NCBI RefSeq assembly: GCF_047948215.1
Contig: NC_134457.1
Span: forward strand, 16,218,626-16,282,625
Direction: 5' to 3'
DNA: 64,000 nucleotides
DNA from: Lycorma delicatula
Taxonomy: Eukaryota; Arthropoda; Insecta; Hemiptera; Fulgoridae
Every line of letters begins with the position of its first letter. The first letter of the stretch is position 1. Both the position numbers and the translations under genes were made by a program. Positions 33,931 through 47,349 of the stretch are shown in pieces. Under the pieces are notes generated by a model. The model did not search any database and had not been told where the DNA came from. It saw only the letters and a list, made by a program, of their open reading frames with translations.

Positions 33931-34640
33931 AATATATTTCACTTTCTTGTGGACACGATAACTGCTGTAATTTTGCACCAATCAATTTCAAATTAATATA
34001 TAAAATATAACGACCAAAAATCTTGGTAGAGTTTGTAAATGGGCAAAATCAGACCATGGGGGTGGAAATGGGGCGGCTCTTTTGAAAAAAACAAAATATC
34101 ACTATAACTTTCTTATTAATTGAAATATCGTATTCGTTAAAAAGTTCGTACTATTCTTTGGATAAGGGTCTAAAACTTACCTAAGTAAAGCTTTTTTGAT
34201 ATCACCAATCACTGACCCAGGGGGTGGAAAAAATAGGGTTTCAAAGACAAAAAAAAATCATACCTCCCTTAATAGGCACAGTATTGAATCGGTTTAAAGT
34301 GGTTGTTAGTCCTCTAAACATTAACTACAAATTTTGTCTGAAACAATTTTTGATATGACCAACCCTTATGGCAAGGGATGCCCAAAATGTTGTTGGAATT
34401 GTAAGAAGATGAGGCTTGTTGTATGCTAAATTTGTGAAACTTTTTTCACATGCAACCATTGTCGTATTGAGTAAATTTTAAGTTTTCCTTAACTTTAAGG
34501 TGGAAATCTTTTTTATCCCCTTCTTAGCATCAATGAAATCTACCTCTGCCTTCTGGCATGCCGAAAGGGATTTTTTTTTATAAGGTGCAGGTTTGTTGCA
34601 TTTTATGGTTCTTTTGAACTCCTGTTTTTTCTTCCGGGTA
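33931..34640. repeat. Non-coding sequence of repeat-like character
   Basis: Two G-rich phrases about 155 bp apart (CATGGGGGTGGAAATGGGG near 34,055 and CAGGGGGTGGAAAAAATAGG near 34,210) sit in comparable contexts. No reading frame was found. The composition differs from the surrounding AT-rich DNA, which hints at an unidentified non-autonomous repeat. This is inference only. Confidence 0.35.
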
Positions 34641-35160
34641 GTGATTTTTTGTAAGCATATATATTGGTATTTTAAATAAAAATAGAATTATAAATAGAAT
34701 AAAAAAAAGAAGCTTTTTCAACTTTTCATTAAATTTTTATTATTAAAAATAATATCTTATTAAGGGTTAATAATTGGATTGCTAGTTCTTTCTAATTTTT
34801 TGACTTCAGAAATTTTATAAATGAAAAATTTCTTTATTTAATTTTTTAAATATTTTGCATGATTTTTTTGAAGTCCAAATTATCATTTCTTTTTTAATAT
34901 AGTTTTCTGACATGTGTGATCATTTCAAAAATTATTTAAATGATTTTTTACGAAGTAGTCATTACAGATTCCAACCATTACCTTTGGTGACATTCATAAC
35001 AGAGTGGAATGTTTAGCTATGAATTTACGCATTACTTTATTGTTCGTCACATCTTTTTGCTTGCTTTTGTAGAAAGAGATTCTTATTAGTATAAGCACTG
35101 ATGCTTGTGTAAAATTTTTAGAATGATCAATTTTAACATGTGTGCACCTTTTGCCTCAAT
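34641..35160. other. Unassigned AT-rich sequence
   Basis: No frame or shared repeat recognised. Confidence 0.5.
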
Positions 35161-35176
35161 GCAGGTTTATCATATT

Positions 35177-35487
35177 GACCCACCGGGTTGGTCTAGTGGT
35201 TAATGCGTCTTCCCAAATCAGCTGATTTGGAAGTCGAGAGTTACAGCGTTCAAGTCCTAGTAAAGCCAGATATTTTTACATGGATTTGAATACTAGATCG
35301 TGGATACCAGTGTTCTTTGGTGGTTGGGTTTCAATTAACCACACATCTCAGGAACGGTCGAACTGAGAATGTACAAGACTACATTTCATATACACTCATA
35401 CATATCATCCTCATTCATCCTCTGAAGAATTATCTAAACGGTAGTTACCGGAGGCTAAACAGGAAAAGAAAGGAAAGAAAAAAAGAA
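35177..35487 (+). mobile_element. SINE-1 copy c (best preserved)
   Basis: The reference copy for the family here. It has a tRNA-like head (ACCCACCGGGTTGG), A box, palindromic core (35,213-35,230), B box, a body that includes TTTCAATTAACCACACATCT, and an AAGG-rich tail. A perfect 14-bp TSD, AGGTTTATCATATT, occupies 35,163-35,176 and 35,488-35,501. Confidence 0.95.
35189..35257 (+). promoter_or_regulatory. Internal RNA polymerase III promoter of SINE-1
   Basis: A box TGGTCTAGTGG at 35,189-35,199 and B-box-like GTTCAAGTCC at 35,248-35,257, with a spacing typical of tRNA-type internal promoters. Activity is not shown by the sequence. Confidence 0.7.
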
Positions 35488-35501
35488 AGGTTTATCATAT
35501 T

Positions 35502-38500
35502 ACTTGGATTCAACAATCTGACACAATTGTTGTTCCTGGAAGAGTATGCCCACAATTTTTTACTGAAAGCAAATGCCGACTGAAAAGGTATTGTATAGTA
35601 TGTTACCTATACAGGAGCATTTTTTGAATGTTTTGGCAGACATCACCAAATGCTGAGGTAAACATTGTATATTCTGAAATTGAGTAGGAATCATCAGTTA
35701 ATACAAACATTCATTTGCCATAAATTTTTGCTGCCAAGTCAAATCCATTTAATGGAATAGAAAATTTTTTCATAAAAAATGATAAAATTTATCAAAATAT
35801 TCCATAACTGATATGAATGATTCTAAAGCTGTTATCTTTAATGTAAAGGAAGATTTTTAATACTTCATAATGCATTATGTTTATTACATTTAATTCAGTT
35901 CAAACTTAAAATCTGTTAATTATTTTAATTCAGTGAATAGTGATTAATGATCAATTACTAAGTCTTGTAATAAGTATAACATTTACAAACTAATATGTAC
36001 ATAGACATATTAACCTAAATGATGTTTGGAAATGATATAATGACACGTTGCTGTTTGGAAGCATTAGTTTTTCACACAAATATGAGTAACACAGTTTTTT
36101 CAAATCCCTCTAGATGTATAATATAAAATTTAACATAATTATTTTATTAACCTCTGTTTAAATGTTAGATTTCACTATTTGGGTATCTAGATACTTAATA
36201 CTGTGTATGTATAACACTGTTGTACTGGTGTCAGGAATGGCATACAGCCAGAACAATTCTGGAAAATCCCAGAAAAAATGATTATCAAAAAAGGAAAAAA
36301 AGTTATCTAGTATTTTTAACAATTAAATTTAAAAATGATTGATACAGTAGTAAGCTAATATTGGATTGTGTAATTCCTTCAGTTTCCTGCAACAACCATA
36401 ATTACATGACCTTCTGCATTAAAATGTCAATAAATTCAACATGACACATGAATATGGTTCCTAAGTAGTTTTAGGAGATCACTAGTTATAATATTTGTTC
36501 ACTTATTAATATGACATAAGAAATTATTCATCACTGTCATAAACAGGCTTTGTTTTTTAACTTTTTTTTGTTCCTTTATTCTAACCTTTTCTTTTATGAA
36601 AGAATGTCATGAGTCATAGATTGCTAACTCATTATCTTATTCTACCCTACTTAAAATATCCTTCTTAACTCTTTCTAGTTACCTCTTTCTCAATCTATAT
36701 CTTGGACTTTTCCATTTGCCTCCTAATTCAACATTTTCAATGCTGTACTTTCCTTGATCATTCTTTTAATGTCCTCAGACATTTCTTTTTAACAAAAAAT
36801 TTTACAAAACATTTTAACAAAACATAGGCTAATTCTAGATTTAATTCCAGTAGTATTTATGTGCATACCATGCCGACACATTATCCCTTATAGTTCTATT
36901 AATGTATTATGATGATCTGGAATTGCTTTTACGAATACAAATTCATTTTCTGACAGATATTTGTGTCAAGAGTAGTACCTGAATTCAATGCTATGGAAGT
37001 GTTTACAGTGTAATTAAAAAATTTTAAAATATTTGTAAAAGCAGAAAAAAATTATGCCAAACATTCGGATTATTCTTCTGCTTAGTATCAATAACAAGGT
37101 ATTTCTTTACAAGATTTATGCAGTAATAGTTCAGAATGTGCGATTTTTATTTAAATAAACAAATTATTCCTTTAAGAATTTATTGAATTTACCACAGACG
37201 ACCAAATACTTTAATTCAGAATGACATATTCTAGTTAATTATTGCTTCAGGACTCTTATTCAGTTGTATGTGGTAGTAGATCTTCAGCTATATTTATTAG
37301 CACCAAATAAAAATAATTTTGGACTCAAATTACGATCCGTATCCACCACTAAAGTCATAATTCTTAAATCTGTCTCCTTTCAAGTGACATATCATCACCT
37401 CTAGCAAAAATGTTCATTTAATAATGAATATCATACAAATATCATACAGATAATAGTGGTATGGCAGTAGCTCTACCTTTCAATATTAGAGTTTTTAGAA
37501 ATGGTTAAATTATTTAAAATTAGCATTTTAATACTAAAAATAAGTTAAATTTAACATTTAGAAGAACATTATTTAATCAATAACTTTTTTTGAGTAATTA
37601 TGAGTATGTTTTTTCATAAAGAATTTAAATCAAGGTTTTTTTTTTAGATTAATTATAATTTTTGGAAGTATATTATAAGTATTATAATGTTTGCTAGCTC
37701 ACATTTCTGAGAGATATGCATACATTGGTTTAAAAAAAATTACTTTATAAAGCAGCAAGAAATGTTGTTATTAACTTTATTTTTATACTATTATATATAA
37801 CTCTGGTTATAGTAGTAATTTACTACTACTGCTCAATAGTAGTTATGAAGGTGGGTTGTATTTGAAACATTATGACTGTATTATCTGATATTCATACATT
37901 TACTTGTAGTGGATTAAATTTGTGTTTCATATTAATAAAATATTCTATCTTTTTGGTGCTTTCATTTATACATTTTTGCATATAATATTATTATGTAGTA
38001 ACTGCTCTAAAAAAATGTTGAAATTGGGATTTAAAAAAAACATTACATTTAATAGCAATGTTGAGGATAAAAACTAACACATCTTTAACTGTGTGTAATG
38101 TATTTTAATCTGCTACATAAGTTTAATAATGTTAAAAAGAGATCTGATTATTAGTTATATTGTGATGTAATTATAATGAAAAGTTTCACTGTTAAAGTGT
38201 GAAAATGTCTGATAATTGAATTTTTCAAGCAAGAAAGTAATGAGTATAGGTAAAATAAATAACAAGGGGCTAGGAGAAAGCATGTGGTGCTGGAATATGC
38301 ATTTATAGAAGAGAAAATAAACAACAGAAATGTGTGAGGCTGCTCACTGATATTTTAATATTTAAAAAAAGTAGAAAATAGAATAGAATAGAAATAGGAT
38401 GGGGTTTAATTAACAAATCATTAAATTGATGAAAGGATCAACTGACTTCTATTATTTGACTGAATAAGAAATATACAGAGAATGGAAAATCAGGAATAAT

Positions 38501-39200
38501 TAATAAAGTTTTGCTACAACAAACTTGAAGAATATTTAATATTAAAGGTGCTCTGTTCTCACACTAACTTCATCAATTGAAAAATTATCAGATTTATAAG
38601 AACATATATTAACAAATATATCATAATAATGGATAACATTATTAACAAGATTATTACTTTGTAAACATTAGTTTCATAGGAAAAATGAACTATTTCTGTT
38701 AAAAGTTACTACAACTCCATTTAGGATGAAATACTATTTTTTGTTAGACACTGTAAATAGCACATAATTTTCTCTTTAAAAAATTACTTTTTATTTTTTT
38801 TACTGAGCTTTAAAAACTTTTTCCTAATAATTTCTGCATTGTACCTAAGGAGATATCTAATTTTCACTCTTACAGTGCTTTGTTTTGTTTGTATGTAGAT
38901 TATTTAACTTTTACCATATTAATTAAACAGACAATTCTGTTTTATTATTCTATTTTATCCTTGATAATCAGCTATGACATTAATTTAAATATATAAGCTT
39001 TGACAACAACATGCTTAATCAAATTTTTATAATAAAATACTTCTAATAACTTCAAAACATTTTTAGTCATTTTTACGACAATCTTCAGAGACTGGTGCTG
39101 ATATTCTTACAGTGGTGTAGCTAATGCTACTGCTGGCAGTTTTTTAAATGATGCAGAAACATATGTAGAATTTGAATATAATATATATAAACACATGATG
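35502..39200. other. Mostly unassigned AT-rich sequence
   Basis: Apart from one weak LINE-like scrap (36,590-36,770), nothing recognisable was found. AT content is high and homopolymers are frequent. Confidence 0.5.
36590..36770 (-). mobile_element. Possible LINE C-terminal scrap
   Basis: The minus strand reads GKWKSPRYRLRKR, a stop, then LERVKKDILSRVE. This resembles the basic block after the RT of RTE-like LINEs. It is a single short block and easily a chance match. Confidence 0.3.
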
Positions 39201-39229
39201 TAAAAGTTTGCTAAGGTGTAATCATTTTA

Positions 39230-39690
39230 TGTATGTGCAGTGTACATACACACACGTAGTATATATACAGGTTGTTTTTAATGCAGATGATTGTGTGATT
39301 TCTGTTAAGAGATGATTAGTAAATGTTGCCTCTACTTTGCTAAGGAGGTCTTTCAAGTATATGTTGAAGTTTTTTTGAAATTGCTTCCCATTTGACCAAT
39401 ATAGAACACTGTGCAATTGGAACAGTTGTTACTTTATACTTTCCAGAGGTGTTGTGCTTGTTAGGAAAATTGTATTCTGTGCGTAAGCAAAATTATTTTC
39501 CTTTGTTTGTTCTGAAAACTACACTGCATTCAGATTTTTAGATTTGTAACTGTTTTATATACTGATTGACTGCAGACAGCATATTTAATCTTGTATTATA
39601 GGTCAGTACTGTTGTTACATTGCTGTAGGAAGGTTAACAAAATATTTTAGGGCTAATTAGTATGTACTTTTCATTAATCCATTGTTACCC
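39230..39690 (-). pseudogene. Penelope-like element GIY-YIG endonuclease relic
   Basis: On the minus strand near 39,540-39,440 is FRTNKGK, then CLRTEYNFPNKHNTSGKYKV. A frameshift follows, then NCSNCTVFYIGQMGSNFKKT near 39,430-39,370. The order of a Cys pair followed by FYIGQ is the start of the GIY-YIG nuclease fused to Penelope-like RTs. The upstream peptide fits the linker between the RT and nuclease. The remaining nuclease is too decayed to follow. No RT is visible next to it; a Penelope-like RT relic lies at 2.7-3.2 kb, so these are separate insertions. Confidence 0.6.
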
Positions 39691-39699
39691 ACTGTCAGA

Positions 39700-42418
39700 A
39701 TAGTGTAAAAACCTCACAAGTACAGTATAATTTAGTAATATTTTCAATAATGTTTTTTTAATATTTATAATAATCCTCTCAGGCTTTATAAAAATTATGA
39801 TAATAAGGATCATTGTAAAAATTTACATTGCAGAAAAATGCCAATGGTTATTACTTGTGTAAAAAGATATGAGGAAAATGATTTTGATAACCTCAAGAAA
39901 AATAAGCTTTTTTTACTAAATTCTGTATAGAGTATAAAATCAAATTAACCCACATCAACAATCTCTTTTGGAAGGTTAAGAAAATTTAAACATTAAAGCA
40001 CTTTAACAAAGTTTACAATGTTGATATATCATGCAGTAAATGTTTTTAAATTATATATAATTATACTATAGGCATTATAATTATATTATTATAATTATAC
40101 AATAGGCCAATAAAATTAAATTCCTAATAATTTTTATCAGTTTTTACTGTCATTTTATTTGTAATTATGTACATACAAAAATACATATAATTTTTTCAAG
40201 ATAAAAAATTCATCCACTCATCATTTATTACAATAGTATTTTTTTAGTGTGAAACAGCTACTATTTTAGCAAAAGAAATAAACAATTGATAATGATATAA
40301 AATAAGTTAATAGAATGTAACGTCAATGAGACCAACAATCAGTAAATATTACATTACTTTAAACAGATTTAATCATTTTATCTAATGTTAAATATTCAAA
40401 CTAGCCCACTGTTACAAGCAGCATTACATTTAAATACAGAATTTATGAATACAAATCTTTTATATGTAGGAATGCAGTTACCTCTGAGAACACAATCAAA
40501 AATTTAATTAAGAACCCACAAATTAGTAACAGAAACAAAATTTGTACATCACACAACTTTAAAATGTTTTGAAAAAAACTGAATGTGTTCAAATATTCTT
40601 TTAGGAAAGACATTTTCAATCAAAAGTAGCAAAGAGAAAGCAAGACTACATATGTATATGCTTAAAAGATCTACAATACAGCATGCACCACATAAGATGA
40701 AGCTTGTGTTGAACATCATGTAAATATCTAAAATTATTTCTGTAAAAAAATTAATTAATATTTATGTATAAATCATAGTTTTATCAAAAAAAAAAAAAAA
40801 AATGATCGCATGAAATTTCAACTTTATTAAATGATTTTTAAATTTGGACAGTTTTTCTGTATGACATATGCATTTTTCATTATGATAAATATTTAGAGGA
40901 AAGGTGGTATTGTTCCTTATACAGAATAAATATGATTATGTTATTTGACAAATAAATTAAAATACTGGACTTTTAAGGATGTAAAAATTACTCATGAAAT
41001 AATGATTAGTTTCTGCAGAATTCCATTGTCAAGAACATGCTTGTTATTTTCATTGATTTCTTGAATTTTATCTAGTAACTATTTTTTTTTTTTTTAATAT
41101 TAATTTTAAAAATAAAAACTTTTGTTTACAGCTACTTGTATTGCATAAGTTAGAAAAACAAAACTGACAACATGTATGTGACTAAAAAATTTGTTTTTTT
41201 GTTAGTTATTAAATGCAAACAGAAAAAATATCATTTAGACTTTACTGCAATCATATAGTCCTATAGATACAATAATGATTAGTAAATAAACTTAATGAAT
41301 TTTATAATTGCAAAAAATATAATAAATTGATTTTATTTACTTTCTTCTAATGATTTACAACACTTTCTTATATGAATTCATTGTTAGATTTTTTAAACTA
41401 TTTGCTTATAAACCAATATGGTTAAAACTATAGACATTTAAAATAATTTTAAATGATTTAATTAAGAAAATTAAATCAAGATAACTGAAAAAATTAAAAG
41501 TATCATTATATGGTACTATTTTTTCAAAAGCAATATATAAAGTTGCTATGGAGGAATACAATTCACAGGGTCTTATAAAAATATTGTGGCAGTATCCTTA
41601 AAACATCATTGTATATGGTTATCTAATGTTGTTATATGGTTATCTGTGTTAATTAATTTAATTAATTTCATTCACAGAATGCAAAATTATTTTCATCAAA
41701 ATTCTTCCGATAAAATTTCTACAATAATAAAAGATGATATTGGAATAAAAAGTTTGTTTTGTGTTGACTGTAAATCAGAGTGTAACGTTAAATGGTCTAT
41801 ATGATTAAGAAATGTGTTTATATTTGGATAAACTCCCATAATTCTGCTAAAAAAGTGTGGATAATAAACCTAAAACTTAAAAGTTTTCATCTCTTTTTTT
41901 TGTGTAGATGTTTGTATTTGACACACTTAAAAGCTGTACTTTTTCTATCAATACTAGCATTAATTTAAATGAAAACATTTAAAAAAGTTACTTTACTGTT
42001 TTACAGAAAAATAATTGCCAGTTCTGATAGCACTATCATTTTTAATATACATTAGTTTTTTCTTCTAGTAGAAAGATACAATAATTTATGCACAAGCTAC
42101 CATCTTTAGTGGTACAATCTATACACACACACACATATATACACTTATACACACTTATATTACACTTAAAACAAGTATGAACTATAGTGCGAACAATGAA
42201 AATAAAAGCTTGCTTGCACAAGGCAGACTATATTGATCTTTTCTCATAACATTAGGCTCATTCAGAAACTGAGTATTCTGCAATACATTGTGTTGTAACT
42301 ATTTTCATAAATAGCAGAAATTCTTTCCACAATTAAAATCTATTATCATTTTGTTTAAATTCAGACAATAATTTCTTTAAAAATATTTAGTATACTTATA
42401 AATATTTCTTTCTTTATA
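39700..42418. other. Unassigned AT-rich sequence
   Basis: An AC-rich microsatellite lies near 42,121-42,150. Otherwise nothing recognised. Confidence 0.5.
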
Positions 42419-42435
42419 CAGTACAAACTTGTATT

Positions 42436-42591
42436 TTTTTTAACCCCCAGAACCACTGTTAGGCATTATTTCAGAGAATGAGATAAATGACAATTTTTGT
42501 AGTGTGTGAAAATGCCATGTCTGACTGGGGTTTGAACCTGGGACCTCCAGATTAAAGACCAAGACACTACAACTCCCTCCACAAAGGCCAG
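42436..42591 (-). mobile_element. SINE-2 copy b with 17-bp TSD
   Basis: A 156-bp minus-strand SINE. The tRNA-like head near 42,591 has a weak A box and an exact B box (GGTTCAAACCC). The body ACACACTACAAAAATTGTCA is shared with the 18.6-kb copy. It ends in a short A run. A perfect 17-bp TSD, CAGTACAAACTTGTATT, flanks it (42,419-42,435 and 42,592-42,608). Confidence 0.93.
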
Positions 42592-42879
42592 CAGTACAAA
42601 CTTGTATTAATAAATTATTATTACACATCAGAATGTTTCATTTGAGTTATATTTATATGCATTTGTTGTAATGGGTATTAGTAATGTTGATGATGTTTAT
42701 AGTAATAAACATAATCATTAAATAATACGCCTATACCCTACAAATTATAATAATTTATTAATAACTTAGTCATTTTATACTTCTTAGAATAACTAAGTAA
42801 TTTTTTTCATACTGTTAACTAATATTCAGTACCAGTCTTAACTTTTCAACTATTTCATGAAGTGGGCATCTGAAAAATT

Positions 42880-43430
42880 AATTTCTGGTCTTCCCCCCGT
42901 CACTAGTTGTTATCAATGATGTGCCATACCACAATTTACTTCTAGAGAAGCCTCCAAAGTCAAATGATAGGGAAAGTGGCATGATTAATTGGCTAGAAAA
43001 ATACAATATTCTGTTTAATAAAGCAATGTTAAAACCACAATTGTATGACATAATTAAATCACATAGAAATTAAAAAATAAAGTACCATTTTGATGAACTA
43101 TTAAAAAACAGGGGCATCAGGTTCTGTGACTTCCACCTTATCATCCCAATTTAAATCTGATCAAGATAGTATGGTCGGCTCTGAAAAGATATGTTGGTAA
43201 TAATAACCATTTTTAATGTCAAATATTAAAAAATTAACTGAGGAAAAAATGAATGAAATGAATAAGGATGATAGGAAACCATATTTGAAATACGTAAAAA
43301 AAAAAGCTGAAACTGAGTATAAGAAAATGGATGACAAAACGACAAATAAATTTATCATACATCTAGACAGTGGTAGTGAAAGTGACTTCCGATGAAGACA
43401 GAGAAAAACTTGACAGGAACTGAACATATA
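42880..43430 (+). pseudogene. IS630/Tc1-type DDE transposase relic
   Basis: The translation near 42,893-43,000 gives a block around VIVIDDVPYHN (second catalytic Asp). It continues with MINWLEKYNILFNKAMLKPQ and LYDIIKSH, then near 43,115-43,190 RGHQV, LPPYHPNLNLIKIVW and ALKRYVGNNNH. This is the C-terminal half of a widespread arthropod IS630-like transposase. The usual DLNPIE box reads NLNLIK, so both acidic residues of that box are lost. The rest up to 43,420 (SDEDREKLD) fits the acidic tail. There is no N-terminal half and no terminal repeats were found. Confidence 0.7.
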
Positions 43431-43439
43431 ATGCAAATT

Positions 43440-46400
43440 TCAGGTAAGTGTTAATAATAATAGTACAATCAACAATATCATACAAAAAAAAAAAATTGAA
43501 AATTCTAAATATTACACAATAATAATTATAAATCTAATTTAGTGTATTTATGAATACAATATACATTCAAGCAGTAGTTAAAATTTTTTTAGTTTAAAAA
43601 TACACCAAAATTAAAATTCTTGATTTGCACTCTTTATTTATTGAATGATTAATACTAATTGCATAATAATGAATTATAACTAATAAAATATGTAAACGGT
43701 AATAAATTAAACATGTATAGATAAAAGTACAATGATTATTATTGTCCTATCAGATAGGTGAAAATTATTTTAGGTTTGATAGTAGTGCAGTCTCGACTTT
43801 CTCCAACAGAAGCTTTTATTTTCACTGTACACACAGTACTTTCCTCTTAGAATTATGTTAAATGAAAATAAGAATCAATAGCTATTATTTTTATCTTGTT
43901 ATATCAGTGATAGGATTCAATAGTTTTTAATACAAAATACTTTTATTTATTTAGAACACTTTTACATAACATTCTTCTTGACTGAAAATAATGTGTCCAG
44001 AATATGTAACAATGTTTTATCATAAGGCTTCAAGTGTCAGACTTTTAATATTTTCAAGTCATATAGTTTCTAAAGAAAGTATAGCAATCTGACTAATTTG
44101 CTGTTAACTTTGTTAAGTTTTACTCAAAACAAAAAGAATATATATTCTGTAATTATAATTCTATAGCACTCTATGTAAGAACATTTATGTTAATAGTAAT
44201 TAACAAACATTAATTACTGGTAATTAATATCTAACAACAAAGATTTTTTAAGTAGAAAACAAGTGTTTACAAAAGGAAACATGAAATGTCTTTGCATTTT
44301 CTATTTTGCAAATGTTTTAACAGTAGCTATTTCAGTGATAGTATACTAAAAAACATCTTTTTAATTCTTCTGAAACACATTTTGATTGGATTCCATGAAT
44401 ATAGGATGCTAAAAATTACAGTAAATTTGAGATACCGTATATCTAAGATTGAATTGTAAGACATCGGCTACAGAAAAATCAACTGGTATATAAAGGTACA
44501 GATGAAAATGATTTCATTATGATGTGAATTTTGGTAGGCAACTGATTATTAAGTATCACAACAGATTAGTGCAGAGGCAATAGTTTCTCTAGAGTTGAGA
44601 AATTGCTACTACAGCTCAATGGTTTCTAAAAATTATAACAAAAAGCTTTTTTTTCACTACTACAACAATAAAGAATAATATATCCTTAATGTAACATAAG
44701 AGTAAGCAGAGATCACATGTACCTATTACATTTAATAACAAGAATGCTCCTTAAAAAGTTGTTTTTGTTAATCCACCAATGTTGGTATACATAAAAAAGT
44801 GAAATCCTAATTTTGGTCTGGGAAAGGAAAATCAAGAACCGCAGGGTGTGGTGCATTTCAGTACAGTAAGCTAGTGCCACTTATTATTTCAAGATAAAAA
44901 AAATGTTTATGAGAAACTAGCTAAAGAGGATTGTCCAAAAATAAACTTTAATTTAGTATAAAAAATAAATAACGCCAAACTAAAAAATAGGCTTACATAA
45001 ATTTTCAGTGTAAATATAAAAGGATGGCTAAATCATCATTATAAGGTTAAAAAAATATGGAAGCAAAAATTTGCAACTGATACACCCATCCTGGCAAGTA
45101 TGTTAAAAATTTAAATATTATCTTTATTGTCAATAATCCATTTAAAAACTGTTTCAAATACAAACAGTGAATGTGTTCTGCTGTTGACAAACATTTAATT
45201 CAGTTGAAATAAGAAAAACATGTTTTTAAAAACATCTTCTGCAAAAATTAAAAGGTATGACTATTATAAAAAAGTAAAATTTAAATTAATGTCTTTGTTG
45301 AAGTATAATATGTTTAGTTGATCTAAGCATTCTAATTCTGGTAAGTATCGATTGTTTACTCTGAATATATGTTCTGTAATAAATTGAATAAATGTGGATG
45401 AGGATTTTAATGAAATTTTTGCATATAATATAGGTCACTATATGCGAAACTAAAAGATCATAAAAATCACAGTGATGAATTATGAAGTAAAATATAAAGA
45501 TTGTTGTTTATTTGAAACTCAACTTAAAAACGTGCTGGCTGTTGTATGACCATAACATACTTTTACATATATTTAATGAGGGAAGTGAGAAGGATGAATT
45601 TATAAATAAGAAATGCCAGTCTTGAAGATCAACCAAATAATATCTGATCTAGAATCTAGAGTTACACTTACATCAATAGTTTATAAGCTTAGTTACTCAT
45701 TTAAAACAGTAATAAATACAATCATAATAATGCCATTACATGTTTTGCAGTAACATTTATAATATGTTAATATACATCTGTGTTCTAATTCTGAAACAAG
45801 ATAACCAAGTAAAATTATACATACACTGATTTAATTAAAGAAACAGAATAAAGTTATTTTTAAATCCTTTTTTTAGAATTTTAGAATTGTATTTAATTGC
45901 TTGTAAAATCTTTTTTTAATAATTGGATAGGAGTCCAATAATAAATTAAGATCTTCTGATCTTAATTAAAAATTTTATGCTGATATGTAGTATGGACGAG
46001 GAACTGGGAGGGAAAAAAATCTTAGTTTTTTTAATTGAAGATTTTAGACTTGAAGTTGTCAACAAATCTGAGTAAGAGAGAAAGAAGGAAACAAAAATCT
46101 TACAGCCCTTCATTTTTTAAAAAGAGCTGTAAGATTTGTGTGATGTAATATTTGAATAACTGGTTTGTGAGTGTAAATCAATTATATTAATTTAGTCTAT
46201 CAATTACTGTAATTTTGTTTTATGTTTAGCTATAACACCAATACTTTATCATCCATTAATATTTTAACAAGAGTTTAGAAAAACTGTTGTCAATCTGCTT
46301 TGACTAGAATTAAATATTCCAGAGTGGAATTTTTTATTACTACTTATGTTTAACTACTTAAATTCTATTCAATATTTAGTTGTAACTTCTAATACATTAC

Positions 46401-46690
46401 TCTCTCTTAACAAACAATTTAATTATGCTATTTCACCTCAAAATGAGTTTTGTTTAAAATAAAAGCAATTTTTTCTGGTTAACAGAAAACTCCAATCTAA
46501 GACTTACCCATTAGTAAATATTATTCAGTACAGATTGTTCAAAAATGAATATACTGGTTGTTTTAAAGCTATGTAATATTTCTCAAGTTTCACGTATATT
46601 GATTAATTGTATATGGAATGAAATAGCAACGGCTTTAGCTGTGTGCAAGCTCATAAACTGTTTCCTTTACCTTCCACTTGAAAGTGGAAG
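43440..46690. other. Unassigned AT-rich sequence
   Basis: Small inverted pairs occur at 45,944-45,967 (10-bp arms, 4-nt loop) and near 46,097-46,138. No protein recognised. Confidence 0.5.
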
Positions 46691-46698
46691 TAGCAAAG

Positions 46699-47345
46699 AT
46701 GGCAACCCCCCAACAGAAAGTCTTCTGTGTTTGCAGTTTGCAAAGTTTGAATCTGTAATTACCATTCAACATGGTGGTATAAACAATTTGAAACCACTGG
46801 CTGTATTTGTAAAGGAAAAGACTACAAGATGATCGAGTGTGTCCAAAGACAATCTTGAACATGTAAGAAAGTCTTCTGTGCGTAAACTTAGGAAATCTAT
46901 TAGGAAGGCTAGTTGTGGATTAACAAATCCAATGATGTATGTGTGGAGAGTTTTAAGGAAATGCTTACAACTGCATCCGTATTGTTTACAGCTGTTACAA
47001 GCTCTAAGCCTACAAACTATGGTTTGCGTGCTAGCTTCACAAATGAAATGATGTACTATGACAATGAAGATTTTCTTTATTGTGTCATATACAGTGATGA
47101 ATTAACATTTTATGTTAATGGAAACGTAAAAACACTCATAAATTTGTGTATCTGGAGATCAGAAAATCCTCACGAAATACTGTAGTGTGAATGAGACTTC
47201 CCAAAACTGAATGTTTTTTGTGCTGTATCCCAATGGCAAGTTTACACTCGCTGTCAGAGTTCTTTTTCACAGAAACAAGTTCTCTGGAATGGACTGTCTT
47301 GATACGTTACAACTATGGCTCTTTCTTCAACCGAAATATGAACCA
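46699..47345 (+). pseudogene. Tc1/mariner-type transposase relic
   Basis: Starts MATPQQKVFCV and, with frame changes, continues LQFAKFESVITIQH, a helix-turn-helix. Near 46,950-47,160 it reads WRVLRKCLQLHPYCLQLLQA, then SFTNEMMYYDNEDFLYC, YSDELTFYVNGNV (first catalytic Asp) and IWRSENPHEI. It ends near 47,340 around LDTLQLWLF. This is the pattern of a transposase type common in insects and distantly like the 32.6-kb element. It is truncated before the second catalytic Asp and has several frameshifts. Terminal repeats were not located. Confidence 0.75.
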
Positions 47346-47349
47346 ATAT

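Noticed and set aside
35177..35260. Functional tRNA gene
   Set aside because: A and B boxes are present, but the arms do not form a proper cloverleaf and the unit is part of a dispersed SINE with target duplications.
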